From positions 1 to 7,617 of the forward strand of contig CADCUE010000243.1 in assembly GCA_902805805.1 (NCBI GenBank): DNA of 7,617 bases. Reading direction: 5' to 3'. The notes beneath the pieces are model-generated. The model saw only the letters and a program-made list of their open reading frames with translations. It searched no databases and was not told the DNA's origin. Every line of letters begins with the position of its first letter. Position 1 is the first letter of the stretch. Shown one piece after another: positions 6,544 to 7,617 of the stretch. The position numbers and the translations under genes are program-made. The DNA is from an uncultured Frankineae bacterium. Lineage in GTDB: Bacteria > Actinomycetota > Actinomycetes > Mycobacteriales > SCTD01.

Positions 6544-7284
6544 GGCGGCGACGTCGCCGGCGGCCTCGGCGGCGCGGGGCACGCGGACGAGGTCGAGCCG
6601 GCCGAGGCCCATGGCCGAGACGACCTCGTCGACGTCCTGCGGCCGCACCTGCAGGACGATCGGCACCGTGCCGCCGGCGCCGGCCAGCTCGTCGCGCACC
6701 GGTCCGGAGGCCACGACGACCTGCGACAGCACCTGCTGCGCGCCGCGCAGGACGAGCGGCGCGGCCGCGTCCGAGGACGCCGCCGGCGCAGCGGGATCGG
6801 GAGCCGGGTCAGCAGCGGGGTCGGCGGCCGGGTCGGCGGCCTGCGGGGTGACCCAGAGGTCGACGCGCTGGTCGTCCCGCAGCGTCGGCGGGTAGTGCCC
6901 GGCCTCCACCGGCACGGTCACGAGCCGGAGCCCGTCGCCCTGCTCCGGCTCGCTGAGCGCCCCCTCGGGCAGCAGCTCGCCGGCGCCGAGCCCCCGCCGG
7001 ACGACGTAGCCGACGGGCGGCTGACCTGCGGCGCCGACGTACTGCCCGGCGCTCTCGAACAGCCGCACGCGGACCGGCTCGAGGTCGCCCTCGGCGAGCA
7101 GGGTGCCGGCGGTGAGGTCCTTGCTGGCCGCCCACACGAGCGTGCTGCGGTCGGCGCTCGAGAGCACGCGCGCACCCACGACGACGCTGACGAGCACCAG
7201 GAGCAGCCCGAGCACCAGCCGTCCGTCGAGCCACCCGGGGGTGGCCAGACGTGACGCCCGCGGTGAGGCAGGTGGCTCGGGCAC
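6526..7284 (-). CDS. SAF-domain membrane protein (CpaB/RcpC-like)
   Basis: The protein has 252 residues. After a short cytosolic N-terminus comes one membrane segment, LVLGLLLVLVSVVVGARVL (23-41). A SAF domain follows at about 49-115 (WAASKDLTAGTLLAEGDLEP, then YVVRRGLGAGELLPEGAL), and then DDQRVDLWVT (137-146), like the DRVDV segment of CpaB/RcpC. CpaB/RcpC proteins are outer-envelope or periplasmic parts of Tad (Flp) pilus systems. In monoderm actinobacteria, SAF proteins of this kind are usually of unknown role, presumably outside the membrane. Residues 149-167 are an Ala-Asp-Pro repeat, likely a flexible linker. The start is GTG at 7284, with GGAGGAG 5 bases before it; the frame is open further upstream to 7512 but is not protein-like. 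It leads an operon with the CpaE-like gene and is divergent from the HTH gene. Confidence 0.87.
   Translation of the reverse strand: MPEPPASPRASRLATPGWLDGRLVLGLLLVLVSVVVGARVLSSADRSTLVWAASKDLTAGTLLAEGDLEPVRVRLFESAGQYVGAAGQPPVGYVVRRGLGAGELLPEGALSEPEQGDGLRLVTVPVEAGHYPPTLRDDQRVDLWVTPQAADPAADPAADPAPDPAAPAASSDAAAPLVLRGAQQVLSQVVVASGPVRDELAGAGGTVPIVLQVRPQDVDEVVSAMGLGRLDLVRVPRAAEAAGDVAAPVEAG
6534..6538 (-). promoter_or_regulatory. Ribosome binding site for the CpaE-like gene
   Basis: GGAGG on the minus strand lies 7 bases before the GTG at 6526, inside the last codons of the SAF gene. It supports the GTG start at 6526 rather than the in-frame GTG four codons later, and it lies within the 12-bp direct part of the repeat described at 6521-6543. 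Confidence 0.7.
6791..6838. repeat. Four imperfect 12-bp tandem repeats encoding an Ala-Asp-Pro linker
   Basis: Units on the plus strand are GCGGGATCGGGA, GCCGGGTCAGCA, GCGGGGTCGGCG and GCCGGGTCGGCG. On the minus strand they encode ADPA-like tetrapeptides (ADPAADPAADPAPDP, about residues 150-164) between two parts of the SAF protein. Because the unit is a multiple of three, slippage would change linker length without breaking the frame. Confidence 0.7.
6890..6912. repeat. Repeat copy 2, inside the SAF gene
   Basis: This is the partner of the unit at 6521-6543. It lies 369 bases away, a multiple of three, and encodes PVEAGHYP (residues 125-132). The other copy encodes the terminal PVEAG followed by the stop. 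Here the minus-strand core reads CACTA instead of TAGTG, so no stop or start codon arises even though the GGAGG is present. Confidence 0.6.
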
Positions 7285-7289
7285 GGGGA

Positions 7290-7296
7290 CTCCTCC
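7290..7296 (-). promoter_or_regulatory. Strong ribosome binding site for the SAF gene
   Basis: GGAGGAG on the minus strand lies 5 bases before the GTG at 7284. It decides this start against several in-frame alternatives further upstream. Confidence 0.8.
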
Positions 7297-7361
7297 AGCG
7301 GGGGCTCCGTCGCCGGCCCGCGAACGGCCATGGTGGCCCAGCTCGCGGACCGGAGACGGCG

Positions 7362-7388
7362 CTGTCCACAGATCGGGGCTGTGGACGA
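7362..7388. promoter_or_regulatory. Two inverted DnaA-box-like sites
   Basis: CTGTCCACA on the plus strand (7362-7370) and TCGTCCACA on the minus strand (7388-7380) each differ by one base from TTGTCCACA, the DnaA box typical of high-GC actinobacteria. They face each other across 9 bases and form the 7-base inverted repeat GTCCACA/TGTGGAC. The surroundings are not an origin, so a DnaA role, if any, would be transcriptional. An unrelated dimeric regulator is equally possible. Confidence 0.3.
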
Positions 7389-7420
7389 CCCGATCGGGTG
7401 ACCGCCGCAGGTGCCAGACT

Positions 7421-7447
7421 GGTCGGTGACACCGACGGTGACCGACC
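7421..7447. promoter_or_regulatory. Overlapping palindrome and stem beside the HTH ribosome site
   Basis: GTCGGTG-A-CACCGAC (7422-7436) is a perfect 15-bp palindrome. Overlapping it, GGTCGGT (7421-7427) can pair with ACCGACC (7441-7447) across 13 bases. The second stem ends 2 bases before the Shine-Dalgarno sequence of the HTH gene. As DNA this could be an operator, and as RNA it could be a stem limiting ribosome access. Autoregulation by the HTH protein is a reasonable guess. Confidence 0.45.
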
Positions 7448-7448
7448 C

Positions 7449-7455
7449 GGAGGAG
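7449..7455 (+). promoter_or_regulatory. Strong ribosome binding site for the HTH gene
   Basis: GGAGGAG lies 4 bases before the ATG at 7460. It is the same heptamer as that of the divergent SAF gene, and it fixes the HTH start. Confidence 0.8.
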
Positions 7456-7459
7456 CGCC

Positions 7460-7617
7460 ATGGCCGCAGGCCGCTTCCTGCAGCTGACCGACGTGGCCGA
7501 GATCCTCAACATCTCGTCCTCGCAGACCTACGCCCTCGTGCGCTCCGGCGAGCTGCCCGCCATCAAGATCGGCGGACGTGGCCAGTGGCGGGTGGAGCGC
7601 ACCGTGCTCGAGGACTA
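7460..7617 (+). CDS. Excisionase-family helix-turn-helix DNA-binding protein (N-terminal part)
   Basis: Fifty-two complete codons are visible before the window ends. The protein starts MAAGRFLQLTDVAEILNISS and continues through TYALVRSGELPAIKIGG to QWRVERTVLED. This is the small winged HTH fold (HTH_17/excisionase, MerR-like) in which a first helix pair (about 9-30) contacts DNA and a wing (about 34-45) follows. The motif LVRSGELPAIKIGGRGQWRV is typical of the family in actinobacteria. Despite the family name, such proteins are usually chromosomal transcription regulators; BldC is a distant relative. No integrase or other phage gene is nearby, so I do not suggest an excision role. The final two bases, TA, could begin a Tyr codon, as expected from relatives, or a stop. 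It is divergent from the SAF-CpaE operon and may regulate it. Confidence 0.88.
   Translation, partial: MAAGRFLQLTDVAEILNISSSQTYALVRSGELPAIKIGGRGQWRVERTVLED

Larger units (their letters stand above)
7285..7459. promoter_or_regulatory. Divergent SAF/HTH intergenic region, rich in dyad symmetries
   Basis: This 175-bp gap holds no gene I can support. It must contain the promoters for the minus-strand SAF operon and the plus-strand HTH gene, but I see no convincing -10/-35 pair on either strand. Its right half contains several separate symmetries: inverted GTCCACA/TGTGGAC (7364-7386), palindrome CCCGATCGGG (7389-7398) with an extra GATCGGG at 7371, and the palindromic cluster at 7421-7447. GGTGAC also occurs three times in direct orientation, at 7397, 7425 and 7437. 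This suggests binding of one or more regulators, perhaps the HTH protein itself. Confidence 0.55.

Noticed and set aside
6918..7331. Alternative minus-strand frame starting with ATG at 7331
   Set aside because: It runs out of frame through the SAF gene and lacks the hydrophobic segment and SAF motifs. The GGAGGAG at 7290-7296 serves the GTG at 7284.
7362..7388. Chromosomal replication origin, suggested by the DnaA-like boxes
   Set aside because: There are only two imperfect boxes, no AT-rich unwinding stretch, and no dnaA, dnaN or rpmH nearby.
7460..7617. Phage or integrative-element excisionase
   Set aside because: The family name suggests it, but no integrase, att-like repeat or change in base composition is visible. 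Such HTH proteins are common chromosomal regulators in actinobacteria.

Overview
The window comes from a very GC-rich genome, by eye clearly above 70% G+C. Codon third positions are almost all G or C, GTG starts are common, and genes are packed tightly. The gene families (a DUF6912-type protein, a WS/DGAT acyltransferase, a SAF-domain protein with a CpaE-like ATPase, and a small excisionase-like HTH protein) point to an actinobacterium (Actinomycetota). I cannot name a genus. No tRNA, rRNA, CRISPR, insertion sequence or phage gene is visible, so this looks like ordinary chromosome.

Layout, left to right. (1) 58-561, minus: a DUF6912-like protein of unknown function, perhaps followed by the first 17 codons of another minus-strand gene running off the left edge. 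(2) 610-1515, plus: an aldose 1-epimerase-family protein, divergent from the DUF6912 gene. The 48-bp gap between them holds a near-perfect inverted repeat. (3) 1519-3893, minus: a two-gene operon, with a WS/DGAT wax-ester/triacylglycerol synthase first and a patatin-like lipase second, joined by a TGATG stop/start overlap. (4) 4000-5208, plus: an acyl-CoA dehydrogenase of the ACAD10/11-like type, divergent from the WS/DGAT gene. The 106-bp gap carries a perfect 19-bp palindrome. (5) 5225-7284, minus: a second two-gene operon, with a membrane-anchored SAF/CpaB-like protein first and a CpaE/TadZ-like P-loop protein second, joined by a TAGTG overlap. (6) 7460 to the right edge, plus: the start of a small excisionase-family HTH DNA-binding protein, divergent from the SAF gene. 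The 175-bp gap is rich in dyad symmetries.

Functionally, genes 3 and 4 form a plausible storage-lipid unit. The acyltransferase makes wax esters or triacylglycerol, the patatin-like protein could release acyl groups, and the dehydrogenase could start their oxidation. The shared palindrome is a candidate common operator. Genes 5 and 6 look like an orphan part of a Tad/Flp-type system: CpaB-like and CpaE-like parts are present, but no TadA motor, pilin or prepilin peptidase lies within view. The ATPase-like protein also has a P-loop lacking both lysines expected in the MinD/CpaE class. The most unusual DNA features are a 23-bp repeat in the SAF gene whose two copies differ by an exact inversion of a 5-bp core, creating the stop/start junction, and the dyad-rich HTH/SAF intergenic region.
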